Source of the DNA: DASVBE01 sp963770375
GTDB lineage: Bacteria > Actinomycetota > Actinomycetes > Streptosporangiales > Streptosporangiaceae
NCBI GenBank assembly: GCA_963770375.1
Contig: CAVYPM010000017.1
Coordinates: 186,001-250,000 of the forward strand
Direction of reading: 5' to 3'
Length of the DNA: 64,000 bases
Shown: positions 19,853 to 27,816 of the stretch, one piece after another
How positions within the stretch are numbered: position 1 is the first letter of the stretch
How the letters are laid out: the number at the start of each line of letters is the position of its first letter
Notes under the pieces: generated by a model
Databases searched by the model: none
What the model saw: the letters and a program-made list of their open reading frames with translations, nothing else
Told to the model about the DNA's origin: nothing
Translations under genes and position numbers: made by a program

Positions 19853-22261
19853 ATGGACACCACCGTGGCGGGGTTGCCGATCGGGCATCTGCTCGACGGG
19901 CGCTACCGGGTGGACGCGCGCATCGCCCGGGGCGGTATGGCTACCGTCTTCCTGGGCACCGATACGCGGCTCGAACGGGCCGTCGCGCTGAAGATCGCGC
20001 ATGCCGAGTTCGCCAGCGACGACGGCTTTGTCCGCCGGTTCATCGACGAGGCCAAGTCCGTGGCCCGGCTGTCCAGCCCGAACGTGGTCGCCGTCTACGA
20101 CCAGGGGGCCGACGGCGCGATCCTGTTCCTGGCCATGGAGTACGTGCCCGGCCAGACGCTGCGGCAGCTGCTGATGTCGCGCGGCCGGCTGCGCCCGCGC
20201 GAGGCGCTGGACATCATCGAGGGCGTGCTGACCGGGCTGGCCGCGGCGCATGAGTCCGGCATCATCCACCGCGACGTCAAGCCGGAGAACGTCCTCATCA
20301 CCCCGCAGGGCGCGGTCAAGGTGGCCGACTTCGGGCTGGCCCGGGCGGCCGCGCGGGTGGGCCACACCCAGGACGGGATGATCATCGGCACGGCCGCGTA
20401 CCTGGCGCCGGAGCAGGTGTCGCACAGCACGTCGGACGCGCGGACCGACGTGTACGCGGCCGGGATCATGCTGTTCGAGCTGCTGACCGGGCAGCAGCCG
20501 CACCAGGGCGAGACACCGCTGGCGACCGCGTACAAGCACGTCGATGAGGTGGTGCCGGCCCCGTCCAGCATGGTCAACGGCCTGCCGCCGGCCCTGGACG
20601 CGCTGGTGGCGCTGGCCACGAGCCGGAACCCGGACCGGCGTCCCGCGGACGCGGGTGAGTTCCTGCGGGCGATCGCGGCCGTGCGGCAGGGCCTGCCGAT
20701 CGCGGGGCCGGGTGGCGCGTATGCCGCCGGTGGCGCGTATGCCGCCGGTGGCGCGCACGCGGCCGGCGGCGCGCACGCCGTGGGCAGCTGGCCGGGCCAG
20801 CACCTTTCTGAGCCGGTCACGGGTCCTGGGCCCGGGCTGCCGGCTGGGCCGGTGCCGGTGTTCCCCGGGGCCACCCCTGGCCACCCCGGCGCTGACGCGT
20901 CCAGCTGGCCCGGCGGCGCGGGCGGCCCGGCCGCGCGCGGCCCGTTCGACCCGTCGCCGTGGCCGCCGCTGGTGGCCGGCACCGGCCCGGGCGCGCCGCT
21001 GTCCCCCGGGCGGCCGCCGGGGCCTTCCGACTCCACCGGCGCCGGGTTCCCGGCGGTCACGATGCCGCCCGGCGGCGGCCCGCCGTCGCTGGCCCTGCCC
21101 GCCGACCTGGTGCCGCCGCCCGCCCCGCCCGGCGGTCGCCTGGGCCGGCACAGCCGGTCCGGGCCGGCTCGCAAGGTCGAGATCCTGCCCGCGGTGACGT
21201 CCGGGGCCGGTGCTGGCCTTGGCCCTGATCTTGTGCCTGGCCTGCGGCCCCCGCCCGCGGATTCCGGGGACGGGCTGAACCACACGCTGATCGTGTCCGA
21301 CACCCAGCGCGACGAGGTCCTGGCCGCGGGCCGGGGGCGCGGGCCCGGCCGTGGGACGCGGCGCCACGAGCCGTTCCTGTCCCGCTGGCTGTTCAGCCGG
21401 CGGCTGGCCTACATCGCCGGCGCGCTGGCCATCGTGCTGACCGCGGGGCTGGTCACCTGGTGGATGACGGCCGGGCAGTACACCACCGTGCCGCACGTGG
21501 TGGGCCTGACCAAGGCCACCGCCCGGCAGGAGCTGAAGAACCTCGGCTTCACCGTGAAGATCGCCGACGGCGTGCACGACAACACGCTCCTGCGCGGCGA
21601 GATCGTGTCCACCAAGCCGGGCGTCGGCGCCCAGATCCACAAGGGCGGCGTGATCACGCTGGTCCCGTCGCTCGGCCCGGTGATGATCAAGGTGCCGCCG
21701 GTGAGCGGGATGAGCCTGCAGGACGCCCAGGACGCGCTGGTCAAGGCCGGGCTGAAGGCGGGGCCCGTGGTGAAGGGCGCGTCGGCCACGATCCCGGCCG
21801 GCACGGTGCTCACCACCAAGCCGCTGGCCGGGCACAAGCAGCCGCAGGACGAGCCGGTCACGATCGTGGTGAGCGCCGGGCCGCCGCTGCCCTCGATGGT
21901 CGGCGAGCAGCTCAGCGACGCCCAGGCACAGTCCCAGCAGCTCGGCTTCCAGCTGAACGTGGTGACCGATCACCACAGCGACATGCCGGCGAACACGATC
22001 ACCGGGCAGACGCCGCGTCCTGGTGACGCGATCACCCCCGGCGAGGTCGTGACCGTGCGGGTGTCGGACGGGCCGCCGCTGGTAACCGTGCCGAGCGTGC
22101 AGGGAATGGACGAGCACGAGGCGGTCCAGATCCTCACCGAGCAGGGCTTCCAGGTCCAGGTGCAGCACGTGGGCCCGGGTAACCAGGTGTTCGGCCAGCA
22201 GCCGACCGGGCAGGTCCCTAAGGGCTCCACGATCACGCTCTTCATCGGCTTCCAGTTCTGA
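19853..22261 (+). CDS. PASTA-domain Ser/Thr protein kinase, PknL-like
   Basis: An 802-residue membrane kinase. The cytoplasmic Hanks-type domain (about 17-275) has the glycine loop ARGGMATVFLGTD, Lys47 in VALKI, catalytic HRDVKPEN (139 onward), DFG at 159, and activation loop to GTAAYLAPEQV. A Pro/Gly/Ala linker of about 240 residues leads to one transmembrane helix (about 518-538). Four extracellular PASTA repeats follow, which in relatives bind peptidoglycan fragments. The kinase domain resembles mycobacterial PknL, but PknL lacks PASTA. The linker contains an 18-bp repeat. The Rv2175c-like gene at 15911 is a candidate substrate. Confidence 0.93.
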   Translation: MDTTVAGLPIGHLLDGRYRVDARIARGGMATVFLGTDTRLERAVALKIAHAEFASDDGFVRRFIDEAKSVARLSSPNVVAVYDQGADGAILFLAMEYVPGQTLRQLLMSRGRLRPREALDIIEGVLTGLAAAHESGIIHRDVKPENVLITPQGAVKVADFGLARAAARVGHTQDGMIIGTAAYLAPEQVSHSTSDARTDVYAAGIMLFELLTGQQPHQGETPLATAYKHVDEVVPAPSSMVNGLPPALDALVALATSRNPDRRPADAGEFLRAIAAVRQGLPIAGPGGAYAAGGAYAAGGAHAAGGAHAVGSWPGQHLSEPVTGPGPGLPAGPVPVFPGATPGHPGADASSWPGGAGGPAARGPFDPSPWPPLVAGTGPGAPLSPGRPPGPSDSTGAGFPAVTMPPGGGPPSLALPADLVPPPAPPGGRLGRHSRSGPARKVEILPAVTSGAGAGLGPDLVPGLRPPPADSGDGLNHTLIVSDTQRDEVLAAGRGRGPGRGTRRHEPFLSRWLFSRRLAYIAGALAIVLTAGLVTWWMTAGQYTTVPHVVGLTKATARQELKNLGFTVKIADGVHDNTLLRGEIVSTKPGVGAQIHKGGVITLVPSLGPVMIKVPPVSGMSLQDAQDALVKAGLKAGPVVKGASATIPAGTVLTTKPLAGHKQPQDEPVTIVVSAGPPLPSMVGEQLSDAQAQSQQLGFQLNVVTDHHSDMPANTITGQTPRPGDAITPGEVVTVRVSDGPPLVTVPSVQGMDEHEAVQILTEQGFQVQVQHVGPGNQVFGQQPTGQVPKGSTITLFIGFQF
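20712..20781 (+). repeat. 18-bp tandem repeat in the kinase linker
   Basis: Four near-copies of GGTGGCGCGTATGCCGCC encode GGAYAA, GGAYAA, GGAHAA, GGAHAV in the flexible linker. Confidence 0.85.
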
Positions 22262-22279
22262 GCTGCGGGTTCAGTTCTC

Positions 22280-23183
22280 GTGCCGCGGCCGGTGGGTTCG
22301 CATGTACCGTTCACCGGCGGGCTGGCGGCCAGCGGCCTGCGGTACGCCGAGGCGGTCGGCGCCGAGGCGATCCAGGTCTTCGCGGCCAACCCGCGTGGCT
22401 GGGCGCTGCCCCCGTCGGATCCGGCGCAGGACGAGCTGCTGGGCGCGGAGGCTGAGCGGCGCGGGTGGCCGGTCTTCGTCCATACGCCGTACCTGGTGAA
22501 CCTGGCCTCGCCGGATCCCGGGACCAGGGACCGGTCGGCGGCGGCGGTCCGGTACTGCCTGGAGCGCGGCGCCCGGCTCGGCGCCCGCGGCGTCATCATG
22601 CACGCCGGGTCGTCGGTGGGCGCGCCGCGGGACGGTGCGCTGCGGCAGGTCAGGGAGCTGGTGCTGCCGATGCTGGAGGCGGGGCCCGGCGCCGGCGGGC
22701 AGGGTCCCTGGCTGCTGATCGAGCCGATGGCCGGGCAGGGCACGATGCTCTGCTCCCAGCCGGCCGAGCTGCACGACTACCTGGCGGCGCTGGACTGGCA
22801 CCCGCGGGCCGGGGTCTGCCTGGATACCTGCCACGTGTTCGCGGCCGGCCACGACCTGACCGCGCCGGACGGGGTGGACGACCTGATGGCCGCCCTGGCC
22901 GCCGCGGGTGCGGGCGGCGGCCGGCTGGCGCTGATCCACGCCAACGACTCGCTCGACGGCTGCGGATCGCACCACGACCGGCACGAGACCATCGGGGCCG
23001 GCAAGATCGGCACCGGGCCCGTTCCGCGACCTGCTGCATCACCCCGCCACGGCCGGCGTCCCCTTCGTCGCAGAGACCCCAGGAGGCGAAAAGGGCCACG
23101 CCCGCGACATCGCGCTTCTGCGAACTTTGCGGGACTCCGCGAGTTCGGACAAGAGGGCCACAAGCGGGCAGGAAAACGCATAG
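22280..23183 (+). pseudogene. nfo: Endonuclease IV (AP endonuclease), frameshifted as read
   Basis: Zinc-dependent base-excision repair nuclease. From GTG 22280 the frame gives GSHVPFTGG, FVHTPYLVNLAS, MHAGS, LIEPMAG, CLDTCHVFAAG, LIHANDS and HHDRHETIGAGKIG, providing all but one of the zinc ligands. At the CCC run 23018-23020 the frame is lost. Dropping one C restores FRDLLHHPATAGVPFVAETPGG with the last zinc-binding Glu, ending at 23183. The shift removes an essential ligand, so either the gene is dead or, more likely, the base is an error. It lies 18 bp after the kinase. Confidence 0.88.
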
Positions 23184-23192
23184 GGTAACGGG

Positions 23193-23429
23193 ATGGTGGT
23201 CGTGCGTGACAGCGGCGTTCCGCCCCACCGGCAGGTGGCGGACGTGCTGCGGATGAGGATCGAGTCCGGGGACTTAGGGCCGCGGCGGCGGTTGCCGTCC
23301 ATTGCGGAGCTGGTCGAAGAGCATGGGATTGCGCGGGCCACGGCGGCCAGGGCGCAGCAGGCGCTGGTGGATGAGGGCTTAGCCGAGGTGGTTCCGGGGT
23401 GGGGCACCTACGTACTGGAACGCCGGTGA
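23193..23429 (+). CDS. Small GntR-type winged-helix protein
   Basis: Only 78 residues: a single GntR helix-turn-helix (VADVLRMRIESGDLGPRRRLPSIAELVEEHGIARATAARAQ, written here as the family pattern at about 15-55) with no effector domain. Such minimal GntR proteins are common in actinobacteria. The target is unknown. It begins 10 bp after the restored nfo stop. Confidence 0.85.
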   Translation: MVVVRDSGVPPHRQVADVLRMRIESGDLGPRRRLPSIAELVEEHGIARATAARAQQALVDEGLAEVVPGWGTYVLERR

Positions 23430-23485
23430 CCGGGTTCTGTTGAGATTGGTCTATAGATCGCGCCTCAGGCGCGCCGTCATGAGGC

Positions 23486-23522
23486 GTGGGCCGTGCCGAT
23501 TCTAGACATCGGCACGGCCCAC
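23486..23522. terminator. Bidirectional terminator
   Basis: A perfect 14-bp inverted repeat (23486-23499 and 23509-23522, 9-nt loop) lies between the convergent GntR and methyltransferase genes. Confidence 0.85.
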
Positions 23523-23525
23523 CCC

Positions 23526-24548
23526 TCACGCCTGCGCTGAGCTGAGTTCGGCGGTGAGCTCATCCAGCGTCGAGGCGATGACCAGGTACGGATGGGTGCT
23601 CAGGCGGCGGGCGCGGGCGATGTAGCGCAGGCGGCCGGCCGTCAGGTCCGTGGTGATCTCGTGGGCCGGGTGGCGGGCAGCGGTTCGCGCTAGCTCGGCG
23701 GCTTGCTCCTGCGGGCTGGGCTGGGGGCGGGTCAGCGGCCGGGTCGTGATGCGGGCGGGCAGCGGCAGGCGCAGCACGGCGGCGTGCAGATCGACGGCCG
23801 GGCCGGGCGACTCGTGCGGGCTGTGCAGCCAGAGGTTGACCGGGACGACGCCGGGGTGCTGGACCGGGAGGGCGCCGCAGATGGCGGTGAGCTGGTCGCG
23901 GGTCCGCGGGTGGACCTGGACCGGGACGCGGGCGTTGTAGGCGGCGGCGCTGTCGGCGATGGCCTGGGGCGCGTAGTCGGCGGTCAGGTGCGAGATCGCG
24001 ATCAGGCTGCCGGGCGCTAACGCGGCGGCCAGTTGCTTGATGATCCCGGCCGGGTCGTCGGTGTCGGCCAGGAAGTGCAGGACGGCCAGAAGCAGGACCG
24101 CAACCGGGCGGCGGTAGTCCAGCACGGCGCTCGCCTGCTCCAGAATGGCGGCCGGGTCGCGGACATCGCCGTTCAGGAAAGTGCACGGTTCGGCGCCGGG
24201 CTGGGCGGTCAGCAGGGCCCGGCCGTGGGCCAGGACCAGCGGGTCGTTGTCGGCGTACACGACGCGGCAGGCCGGGCTGATCTTCTGGGCGATCTCGTGG
24301 GTGGGACCGGGCGCGGGCAGGCCCGCGCCGATGTCGAGGAACTGGCGAATGCGCAGGCCCGCGGCGGCGTACCGGGCGACCCGCTGGCCGAAGGCCCGGT
24401 TCGCCCGCGCCGCGGCCACCACCTCAGGCCGGAGCCGGGCCACCTCGTCACCGGCTTCCCGGTCGGCCAGGTAGTGGTCCTTGCCGCCTAGCCAGTAGGA
24501 GTACACCCGCGCCGGATGCGCCACCCGCGGATCGAACGGCTCGGGCAT
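23526..24548 (-). CDS. DUF574-family SAM-dependent methyltransferase with extra C-terminal module
   Basis: A 340-residue member of the Methyltransf_19 (DUF574) group, abundant in actinobacteria and of unknown substrate. Visible are the N-terminal HPARVYSYWLGGKDHYLADRE, the SAM-binding FLDIGAGLPAPG, VVYADNDPLVLAHGRALL and HFLADTDDP. After about residue 265 it carries an additional segment ending THPYLVIASTLDELTAELSS, unlike the short standard end of the family. GGGAGAG precedes the ATG. It is divergent from a decayed XRE regulator. Confidence 0.88.
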   Translation of the reverse strand: MPEPFDPRVAHPARVYSYWLGGKDHYLADREAGDEVARLRPEVVAAARANRAFGQRVARYAAAGLRIRQFLDIGAGLPAPGPTHEIAQKISPACRVVYADNDPLVLAHGRALLTAQPGAEPCTFLNGDVRDPAAILEQASAVLDYRRPVAVLLLAVLHFLADTDDPAGIIKQLAAALAPGSLIAISHLTADYAPQAIADSAAAYNARVPVQVHPRTRDQLTAICGALPVQHPGVVPVNLWLHSPHESPGPAVDLHAAVLRLPLPARITTRPLTRPQPSPQEQAAELARTAARHPAHEITTDLTAGRLRYIARARRLSTHPYLVIASTLDELTAELSSAQA

Positions 24549-24573
24549 CGGCTCTCCCGGAGTTCATCAATTA

Positions 24574-24607
24574 ATTGGCGTGTATGTGATAAGTAGTGTG
24601 CGCCAAT
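24574..24607. promoter_or_regulatory. Inverted repeat in the methyltransferase/XRE divergent region
   Basis: ATTGGCG (24574-24580) and CGCCAAT (24601-24607) flank 20 bp of AT-rich sequence. This is a plausible operator for one of the neighbouring regulators. No experimental analogue is known to me. Confidence 0.3.
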
Positions 24608-24711
24608 CAACTTACGATGGGCAGAGGAAACGCACGTACTTAGCAACCGTGTGGCTTCCTGAGTAAGCGGGTAAGCGCCGGTAAGAATCACAGGGAAAAG
24701 GGTGAGCGCTG

Positions 24712-25532
24712 GTGAGCGGAGACCGTAACTTCGATGCGTCCTGTCTGGTGCTGTTCGCCGAGGAGCTCAAGCTGGCCCGCGCCCGGTCCGGGTCTGTCCC
24801 AGAGCCAGTTAGCCGAGCAGATCGGATACAGCTCGTCGCTGGTCGCGAAGATCGAGACCTGCCGTGGCGCCCCTAGCCATGGATTTCGCCACCCGCAGCG
24901 ACGAGGCGCTCGGCACCGGTGGCCTGCTCTCCCGGATCCAGCGGCATGTCGGGACAGCCCCGTTCCCGTCATGGTTCCGCCCTTTCGTGGATTATGAGGC
25001 GGCTGCCAAGTCACTGCGTTTGTTTGAGCATGCACTCGTACCAGGTCTATTGCAGACCGAGGATTATGCCCGTGCTGTTCTGGCCGCTCGCCCAAACACG
25101 ACCGACGAGGAGACCGATCAGCTAGTCTAGGCGCGCTTGACCCGGCAGGAAATCCTGGTCAGGAGCGAACCACCACTGCTATGGGTGGTGCTCGATGAAG
25201 GAGTTCTCAACCGTCAGGTCGGCGACAAGGCCGTCATGAATGCACAGCTGCATCACCTGGCTCAAATGTCACAGCGACCGAACATCACCGTTGAGATCGT
25301 GCCCTTTAGCGCCGGCGGCCACATTGCACTTCTAGGAGCCTTCGCGATCGCCGAATTCGAGGATGAAGCGACTATCGTGTACCTAGAGACGGCCGCCGGC
25401 GGGCAGATCGCAGAGCAGCCCTCCATGGTCAGCGAGGTCAAGCTGATCTTCGATGCTCTCCGGTCCGAGTGCCTTCCCCGGCGGGCGTCGCGAGACCTGA
25501 TCATGAAGGCGGTTGAGGAGAGATGGACCTGA
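24712..25532 (+). pseudogene. XRE regulator with DUF5753 domain, broken
   Basis: Pieces in three frames rebuild a typical actinobacterial XRE-DUF5753 regulator. FAEELKLARARSG is followed in a second frame by LSQSQLAEQIGYSSSLVAKIET. A third frame gives DFATRSDEALGTGGLLSRIQ, FVDYEAAAKSLRLFEHALVPGLLQTEDYA, then an in-frame TAG (25128-25130). Beyond it lie LTRQEILVRSEPPLLWVVLDEGVL and a normal end. Two +1 shifts (the GGG near 24790, an extra A near 24881) plus a stop make real decay likely. Base composition is lower in GC than the flanks. Confidence 0.85.
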
Positions 25533-25708
25533 CCAGCGTCTCCTGGCGAAAGAGCAGCTACAGCGGCGGCAACGGCGGCAACTGCATCCAGGTCGCCGAC
25601 CTGCCCGGCACGATCGCGGTGCGCGACTCCAAGGACCCCGACGGCCCGGCGCTGCTCTTCACCCCCGCCGAGTGGGCCGCCTTCACCGCGCGGGTGAAGG
25701 CCAGCTAG
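25523..25708 (+). CDS. DUF397 domain protein
   Basis: A 61-residue protein of the DUF397 family: WRKSSYSGGNGGNCIQVADLPG, IAVRDSKDPDGPALLFTPAEW. These small proteins sit beside XRE-DUF5753 regulators and are thought to act with them; here the ATG overlaps the regulator's stop region by 10 bp. It is intact although its partner is broken. Confidence 0.92.
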   Translation: MDLTSVSWRKSSYSGGNGGNCIQVADLPGTIAVRDSKDPDGPALLFTPAEWAAFTARVKAS

Positions 25709-25781
25709 ACCGGCGGGCGGCTCAGGCCGGCCGGCGGCAATTCGCTGGTGTCCGCGGGAAGCCCGGACGTAGGCTGCCGCA

Positions 25782-26306
25782 ATGTCCTGGATCGCACCTG
25801 ACGTCGACCGGTCGGAGCACTACCCGGGGCGCCGCAACGAGCCCGAGCAGGAGATGCTCCGCGACTGGCTCGACTGGCACCGGGCCACCCTGCTGCGCAA
25901 GTGCGCGGGCCTGGATGCCGCCCTTCTGGCCAAACGGGCCGTACCACCGTCGACCCTCTCGCTGCTCGGCCTGGTCCGGCACATGGCCGACTGTGAACGC
26001 GGGTGGGTCCGGCAGACCTTCCGGGGCCAGCAGATACCCGACCTGTACTACCGCCCCGACGCCAGGGACGCGGACTTCGAGGAGGCCACCCCGGCCACCG
26101 CGGAAGAGGACTTCGAGCGCTACCGGGCCGAGTGCCTGGCCGTCGACGCCGCGCTGGACGGCGCGAAGCTGGACGACACGTTCACCTTCGGCGAGCAGAC
26201 CATGTCGGTGCGGTGGATGTGGCAGCACCTCGTGGAGGAGTACGCGCGCCACAACGGGCATGCCGACCTGCTCCGCCAGGTGATCGACGGCGCCACCGGC
26301 CTCTGA
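25782..26306 (+). CDS. DinB/DUF664-family protein
   Basis: A 174-residue four-helix DinB-like protein; relatives include mycothiol-dependent transferases and metal-binding hydrolases. Metal-ligand candidates are His in LGLVRHMADCERGW and in HLVEEYARHNGHADLLR, the typical third-helix motif. The exact reaction is unknown. It is followed 7 bp later by a NUDIX gene. Confidence 0.88.
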   Translation: MSWIAPDVDRSEHYPGRRNEPEQEMLRDWLDWHRATLLRKCAGLDAALLAKRAVPPSTLSLLGLVRHMADCERGWVRQTFRGQQIPDLYYRPDARDADFEEATPATAEEDFERYRAECLAVDAALDGAKLDDTFTFGEQTMSVRWMWQHLVEEYARHNGHADLLRQVIDGATGL

Positions 26307-26313
26307 GCCACCC

Positions 26314-26829
26314 GTGCACGGACTGCCCCGGGACCTGCCCATCCGGGAGCGCGAGGCCGTGCGCCTGGTGGTGCGGGACACCCTGGACCGGATCCTGCTG
26401 TTCCACACCCACGAGGTCACGATCCCGGAGTACGGGCAGTGGTGGGAACTGCCCGGCGGCGGCATCGAGCCGGGCGAGACGTACCGCGAGGCGGCTCAGC
26501 GGGAACTGCGCGAGGAAGCCGGCCTCACCGTCACCGACGGCCAGATCGGCCCGCCCCTCTGGAGCCGCGACGGGTCGTTCCGGCACCGCAGCGTCCGCCA
26601 CCTGCAGCACGAGGTCGTCGTCCAGGTCCGCCTGCCCGGGCCAGGCCCGGACATCGACGTCAGCGGCCGCCTCGACTACGAGCACGAGGACTACTTCGCC
26701 TTCCGCTGGTGGCCCATCGCCGAGGTAACCGCCAGCCCCGAGCGCTTCTACCCCGGCCAGCTGCCCAGGCTGCTCCCCCGCTTCCTGTCCGGCGAGACCA
26801 TCCGCGAACCACTGGAGGTCTGGCCTTAA
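26314..26829 (+). CDS. NUDIX hydrolase
   Basis: A 171-residue pyrophosphohydrolase with a complete NUDIX box (G-x5-E-x7-REUxEExGU) in GGGIEPGETYREAAQRELRE followed by EAGL, about residues 48-71. The substrate is not predictable. GTG start at 26314; it probably forms a unit with the preceding DinB gene and ends 17 bp from the convergent sulfite-oxidase-like gene. Confidence 0.92.
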   Translation: MHGLPRDLPIREREAVRLVVRDTLDRILLFHTHEVTIPEYGQWWELPGGGIEPGETYREAAQRELREEAGLTVTDGQIGPPLWSRDGSFRHRSVRHLQHEVVVQVRLPGPGPDIDVSGRLDYEHEDYFAFRWWPIAEVTASPERFYPGQLPRLLPRFLSGETIREPLEVWP

Positions 26830-26846
26830 CCCCAAAGCCGAGCGAA

Positions 26847-27482
26847 CTACAGGGGCGGGCCCTCGCCGGGGGTTTCCTGGTGGGAGTAGCGCTGCTCGCG
26901 CCAGGGGTCGGCGACGTTGTGGTAGCCGCGCTCTTCCCAGAAGCCGCGCCGGTCACGGGTCAGGTACTCGATAGCCCGGACCCACTTCACGCTCTTCCAC
27001 GCGTACAGGTGCGGCACAACGAGGCGCACCGGGAAGCCGCGCTCGGGCGTCAGTTCCGCGCCGTCGCGGTGCGTGGCCAGCACAACATCATCAGCCGCGA
27101 AGTCGGCGATGCGGAGGTTCGCGCTGTACCCGTATTCGGCCCAGATCATCACGTGAGTGACCGACGGCGCGGGCGGGGCCAGCGAGAGCAGCGCAGTGGC
27201 CGGGACCCCATCCCACACCACGTCGGGGATCGTGAACTTCGTGACGCAATGAAAATCCGCCACCACCCGCGTGCGCGGCAGGGCGCAGAACCCGGGCCAC
27301 GGCCAGCGGTGATCCGCGCCGTCCTCGGTCGCGCCGAAGACACGCAGGTTCCAGCGACCCGGCCGGAACGCCGGGACGCGGCCGTAGTGCAGAGCCGGCC
27401 ACACGCGGGGAACGTGCTGGCCAGGGGGCAGCGGCCGGTCCCCCGCGGCCACGGTCACCCGCTCCTTGGTCTCCGGCGGCAT
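26847..27482 (-). CDS. Sulfite oxidase-like molybdopterin oxidoreductase
   Basis: A 211-residue single-domain member of the sulfite oxidase/MsrP superfamily. The conserved molybdenum-ligand Cys lies in DFHCVTKFTIPDVVWDGVP. HVMIWAEYGYSANL, RGFPVRLVVPHLYAWKSVKWV and FWEERGYH are characteristic of the actinobacterial sulfite-oxidase-like group. There is no signal peptide, so it is cytoplasmic. ATG 27482 is preferred to the longer frame. The physiological substrate is unknown. Confidence 0.9.
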   Translation of the reverse strand: MPPETKERVTVAAGDRPLPPGQHVPRVWPALHYGRVPAFRPGRWNLRVFGATEDGADHRWPWPGFCALPRTRVVADFHCVTKFTIPDVVWDGVPATALLSLAPPAPSVTHVMIWAEYGYSANLRIADFAADDVVLATHRDGAELTPERGFPVRLVVPHLYAWKSVKWVRAIEYLTRDRRGFWEERGYHNVADPWREQRYSHQETPGEGPPL

Positions 27483-27647
27483 GCCCTGCTGCCTGCCCCT
27501 TCCGTCTCGCCTCGCCTCTCGGCCTGACCCGGCCGGTGCGCGGCCGATCCGGTCACGGCATACCCGCTCCGGGCCGGATCTGGTCATCTTGCCATCCGCC
27601 CCGCGGCGGCTTTGCCCGCCCCCCGTCTGGCGCGCGCCCGATCAGGC

Positions 27648-27740
27648 ATGCGCTACGCTGACCCCGTGCGTCAGCAGTTCTGGTTCTTTTATGGCTACCG
27701 GCCCGGCTCCCGGACGGTTGCCTGCCAGCGCCTGCGCTGA
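27648..27740 (+). CDS. Aromatic-rich leader peptide of the DAHP synthase gene
   Basis: A 30-codon reading frame upstream of DAHP synthase whose codons 11-17 read Phe-Trp-Phe-Phe-Tyr-Gly-Tyr (27678-27698). A GTG at 27666 is an alternative start giving 24 codons. It is followed by a strong intrinsic terminator. Six aromatic codons in seven, ahead of the first shikimate-pathway enzyme, is the layout of ribosome-mediated attenuation by aromatic amino acid supply. Confidence 0.75.
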   Translation: MRYADPVRQQFWFFYGYRPGSRTVACQRLR

Positions 27741-27760
27741 CGCCAAGCGACCTCATCCCA

Positions 27761-27791
27761 AGCCCCGGGCCAACGGCCCGGGGCTTTCGTT
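27761..27791 (+). terminator. Attenuator terminator before DAHP synthase
   Basis: An 11-bp perfect stem (27761-27771 and 27775-27785, AAC loop) is followed by TTCGTT. GGCCCGG at 27700-27706, right after the Tyr17 codon, can pair with CCGGGCC in the left arm and could act as the antiterminator. Confidence 0.8.
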
Positions 27792-27816
27792 ATGCGGAGA
27801 CAAGGAGAGCGGTGCA

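Noticed and set aside
25128..25130. Stop-codon readthrough or recoding in the XRE gene
   Set aside because: The gene also has two frameshifts, so decay explains all three lesions.
22280..26829. A defence island
   Set aside because: GntR, DUF574, XRE/DUF397, DinB and NUDIX are ordinary accessory genes; no nuclease-effector or toxin pair is visible.
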